Both the position numbers and the translations under genes were made by a program. Below the pieces are notes generated by a model. It did not search any database and was not told the DNA's origin. It saw nothing but the letters and a program-made list of their open reading frames with translations. A stretch of DNA of 64,000 nt from Rhizophagus irregularis (Eukaryota > Glomeromycota > Glomeromycetes > Glomerales > Glomeraceae), in assembly GCF_026210795.1 (NCBI RefSeq), contig NC_089455.1, positions 744,001 through 808,000 on the forward strand, written 5' to 3'. Each line of letters begins with the position of its first letter. Position 1 is the first letter of the stretch. Shown piece after piece: positions 60,538 to 64,000 of the stretch.

Positions 60538-61935
60538 TTATAATTTCCCAACTCCGATTAAACCATTATCAGGTTTGATCACATATCCGGCTCTAGGAAA
60601 CCATGTAACTACTTCAATTCCTGTTTTATCCACACCATGAGGTCTAATTCCAATTCTACTATTGCTTAAACTAACAATTTTACCTATAACAGGAGTTTTA
60701 CCATAATCATCTGGTACAATAATAACATTATCCCCTAATTTTCTTTTATTAATATCATTTGGATCTTGTTCAATTTTCATTTTACCTCCATTAAAAGGTT
60801 TAAATTTTTTAGCAACTTCTAATGCTTCTTCCCCACTAATTTTTTCAGGTTTAATTCCATTCGATTTAACATATTTTAAAAATCTACTTAACCAAGAATA
60901 AGTTTTCGGATATAATTTTGAATTTGCTACCTCTTTTGCTATTTGAAGAATATCATAAAACCAAAGATTCATAGCTACATGAATATCTGCTATACCTGGG
61001 TATGGTGTATCTAAAAACCAATCCCTATCATCTGAAAATTGTAATTCAATCCAATCAAGACTTATTCTAATTTTATCAAGGTGATACGATCTTTCTGATG
61101 CCCGTTTTTCGACATTAATTGGTGCCCCAATTAATGATGAACGATCTTCTACAAATTCTTTTGTAGAGAAAAGTTTTGGTTTAGAAGGTTCTTTTGAACC
61201 GATTGGTAATAAAATAAACGTGGAGCTAAAAATGTAATTCTGATTACGATTAAAGAATGTATATAAATATAATTAATCGATCAATAAAATGTGTACAAGT
61301 AAAAGAATAAACAGAATAAACTTACATCCACCCATGTACTCATAGCTAAACTAAGTCCTTTATCACTTTTATCAGATCCATTTCTTTTTGGAAAAATCGA
61401 TGGTTCCGGATATCTATAAAAAATTTTAACACTTTTGGGATAAATAAATTTTGTACACCTATTATCATATTAACTCCCCCCCCCCTTCTACCTTCTTTCC
61501 AATTCTTCCATGATCAATTTGGTATCAATAAATATATCTGATCCAATTTGAAGAATCGGAACACGTCTATATCCATGAACCAAAAGCTGCAATAATCTAT
61601 ATTTATGATGTTTTCAAAATTAGATGTTTGATGTTTGTTAAAAAAATAAAATTTATTTATTAAGATATTTACGGTCTCTGTTTATTTATTGGAGATACGA
61701 TGACGGAAGTCCATTTTAATTTTTTAATGGATAATGTCCATACAATCTTTTGAGAAAATAGTGACCCTTTTTAAAAAAAAATATTTAAAATATTTAATAG
61801 AAATAATTTTAATTAAAATAATGAGTTATATATATATTATATATTAATTTATACATATATAAGACTAATTTGCTTAAATCTTAGAATAAATAAAAAGATA
61901 CCTTCAAAATGATGTAAAATAATGGGAGGTTCCAT
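60538..61935 (-). CDS. Glutathione S-transferase-fold protein (GST N-terminal domain with fungal extension)
   Basis: Five exons: 61902-61935, 61673-61766, 61492-61596, 61326-61413 and 60538-61239, with matching phases, give 340 residues. The N-terminus MEPPIILHHFEGSLFSQKIV has the thioredoxin-fold start of GSTs (strand, then SxxSxK helix). It is followed by YRRVPILQIGSDIFIDTKLI (the cis-Pro VP turn and glutathione-contact acidic/Thr region) and MEELERRYPEPSIFP. The helical C-terminal domain has AMSTWVDNY and DRDWFLDTPYPGIADIHVAM, like GST helix 6 (N-capping D). An extra C-terminal region of about 100 residues contains GDNVIIVPDDYGKTPVIGKIV, a small beta-domain not in classic GSTs. Family members conjugate or reduce with glutathione; a Ser rather than a Cys sits at the usual active helix. 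Its real substrate is unknown. The upstream exons are very short, and exon 3 uses the acceptor ATATAG rather than the nearer GCAG. Confidence 0.85.
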
Positions 61936-63649
61936 GTTTCTTTTTTTTTCCCAGGATTAGAAAAATCTTTCTTTTTAAATATTAGTGTTTTTAGGTTAAA
62001 TTGATTTCCATGTGACACCATTTCGTGCAATCTACATTAGTAACCGTCAACAATATCATTGGGTCGATTACCTTAACCTTGTAAATCAAATCAATAATCT
62101 TTTTTTTTTTTAGGCAAGAGAACATTCATATCATTTGAAAATTCCCATCGATTATTCAGCAGTTAAACAAATATCGTTGTCAATTTTCTTTTTTTAAATA
62201 TCACTATCTAATCTCAGCATAATTATTTTGCGGCTGTGTTTACTATATTTACTTCAGTGTGAATAGTGATGGGATTCCCATGGAATTTACAGGAATTTAT
62301 CGGGATCTGTGCAAAATTTTTACATTAGTAATATTGTACAAATCTCATAAAATTCCGCGTAACTGAAGGTGTGAACGCGTTAAAAAGGGTTACTTCTTTC
62401 GTGTTACAAATCTGCCAAAATAATAGCTGATAATAGCATACTTACTGTATTTATAGTACAACATATACAAAGACGGATGACTCTAAATGTCTAACATAAT
62501 GGTATTTCGAGATCAAATAATAACTGCATGATCTTGTGAGTCTGCATTTTAATACAGTTATTGGTAGAGCATATTCATCTCAGTGGCATACATACTCAAA
62601 TAACAATAATTTAAATACTTTCATCATTTGGGGTAATTACAATTCGAAAATAAAAAAAATATACCGTATTTGGTTGGGAGTTTTTACTAGCTTTGTTACT
62701 TGTAGGGTCATGAGGGATTCTCTTGCGTATTTTTCATATGAAATTTGACTTAAATGAATAAATGATGATGTGCGGCTTTTTTTTATCCATGCTTACATGA
62801 GTATTGCGTAGTGAGTATGACCTTACTAAATATATATATTCTTATTCAGATTTGGTTTAAACGCAAACGATCTCAAGTTCGACTCGTTTTTGATGTTTCG
62901 CGTAATTTAACCAATTAAAAAACGATGTTTAATTTTAGATGAATTAGATGAATCATCATATCTCGATAAACTTTATTTACTTTATTTGCTCATCACACGA
63001 ATTAAAAATTCTTCGGTTAAAACCTTAAATAACTTAAAAATATGTTATTCGAACGAGTTTTAAGAAAACAATTTATTATTTTTTTTATTAAAATAAAAAC
63101 AAAGAAAATATGTAAAATGACTTCATTAATTTTAGATTAGAAATTTTTATAGTGATTCTATTGTTGTGTTTCCATTGTTTTGATACCTGTGAAATTTATG
63201 TATGATACGTAGATATGCACACAATATATTTCTTTTTGACAATATGTTCGATATATTTTACGCCAAAAAGACAAAAAGAGAAAAGTCTACCCGTTATCGC
63301 ACAGATCTGTCTATCACGTGGAAAATTTATACTATAACTTGAATTTGAATCAGAGGATAAGAATATCGCGTTAAAAAAAAAAAAAACTTGGGATTCGTTG
63401 ATTATAAATACACACGCACATATATCAACAAGAGAAAAAGAAAGGAAAAAAATTTTATAGTGAAAACTCGCTAAAAAATTATACAGAAAAAAAAAATATT
63501 TGAGGTTAATACTTAAATAGGTTATTATAGACAAAAAAAAACTAGACTTAAATTTAAATAGACTTAGATTTACTATTCTGATCTAATTAATTTACTACTT
63601 GTTATATACTGTATGTATTTCGGGTTTTTATAATTTGAGCAGTCAGTAT
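61936..63649. other. Intergenic region right of the GST-like gene
   Basis: No supported gene. The frame at 62536-62748 has no family signature. A copy of dispersed repeat R occupies the right part. Confidence 0.4.
63150..63376. repeat. Dispersed repeat family R, copy R3 (reverse orientation)
   Basis: The complement of R2: TCTACCCGTTATCGCACAGA, TATCACGTGGAAAATTTATA and GTAGATATGCACAC correspond to R2 at 30190-30290. TTGAATTTGAATCAGAGGAT corresponds to R1 at 22720-22740. Its distance from the 4CL array (over 30 kb) shows that R is mobile or dispersed and not part of the array. Confidence 0.6.
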
Positions 63650-64000
63650 TGCAACTTTTTAATACTCACATCAAAGTTGAGGAAGGAGTATCACATGATC
63701 TATAATGCCAGCCAATACTATGTGTACGTGTGTTAATTCCAATTTCCAATATATAATTTCTTCTTTGAATGGATGCAACAGATGAATGAGATAAAATAAA
63801 AATTTCATCAACATTATTAAATCCTTTGATAAGTGAAAATTTAATATAAAAAATATAGTATCTCACGAAAATGTAATAATAGTGACATGCATTAATCATT
63901 ACAATCTATATGAGCTTCTTCAACGAATTTACATTGATAAATGATAACCCAATTCATTTTAATTACAATGCTTGGAAGTTGGAACTCCGCAATCATTATC
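63650..64000 (-). other. Possible partial gene at the window edge
   Basis: On the minus strand a frame reads GFNNVDEIFILSHSSVASIQ, then RRNYILEIGINTRTHSIGWH and a few more codons before a possible GTGAGT donor near 63672. Another coding-like scrap, VIIYQCKFVEEAHIDCN, lies near 63930. Composition is less homopolymeric than neighbouring DNA. I do not recognise the family, and the gene, if real, continues past the window. Confidence 0.25.

Noticed and set aside
63196-63534. 112-codon minus-strand frame with Phe/Ser runs
   Set aside because: Overlaps dispersed repeat R3 and homopolymer tracts; composition is not gene-like.
1-64000. CRISPR arrays, bacterial operons, tRNA or rRNA genes
   Set aside because: The genes are intron-containing and eukaryotic. 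No regular spacer array, and no tRNA or rRNA sequence that I could recognise by eye. A covariance-model scan would be needed to exclude a tRNA.

Overview
The window looks like nuclear DNA of an arbuscular mycorrhizal fungus close to Rhizophagus (Glomeromycotina). It is very AT-rich with long poly-A/T runs, and genes are split by short GT-AG introns. Regulators carry long Gln, Asn and Ser tracts, there is a Crinkler-type protein, and several families occur as local tandem copies with decayed relatives. This placement is an inference from sequence character; no search was run. Exon joins were derived by hand from frame continuity, splice-site sequence and protein-family expectation.

Layout. 0.6-5.8 kb: a fungal-specific transcription factor (+) converging on eIF3 subunit m (-). 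6.5-11.2 kb: four tandem GNAT acetyltransferase copies (two intact, two broken), interleaved with fragments of the 3' end of the neighbouring ABCE1 gene. 11.5-17.1 kb: a divergent pair of essential RNA/translation genes, ABCE1/RLI1 (-) and the trifunctional tRNA ligase TRL1 (+), 289 bp apart. 17.2-33.2 kb: six tandem 4CL-like acyl-CoA synthetase copies on the minus strand (two intact, one nearly intact but frameshifted, three eroded). Each extra copy is preceded on its left by a fragment of the TRL1 3' end. 34.1-36.0 kb: a Crinkler/RHS-like P-loop protein. 36-43 kb: a decayed unrecognised gene interrupted by two related hAT-like non-autonomous elements with 8-bp target duplications, then a satellite-like array containing another inverted-repeat element. 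44.2-47.8 kb: an AreA/Nit2-type GATA factor (-). 47.8-60.5 kb: about 12.8 kb with no gene I can support, rich in simple repeats. 60.5-61.9 kb: a GST-fold protein gene (-). The last 350 bp may hold part of another gene.

The most striking structure is the symmetry around ABCE1-TRL1. On each side a tandem gene family has expanded outward, and on each side the duplicated unit carries a piece of the 3' end of the adjacent essential gene. This marks the duplication breakpoints and explains many fragments that would otherwise look like random gene debris.

Functionally, eIF3m acts in translation initiation, ABCE1 in ribosome recycling, TRL1 in tRNA splicing (and, in other fungi, unfolded-protein-response mRNA splicing), AreA in nitrogen regulation and the 4CL-like enzymes in acyl activation. 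The genes do not form one pathway; the arrangement is of evolutionary rather than operonic interest.
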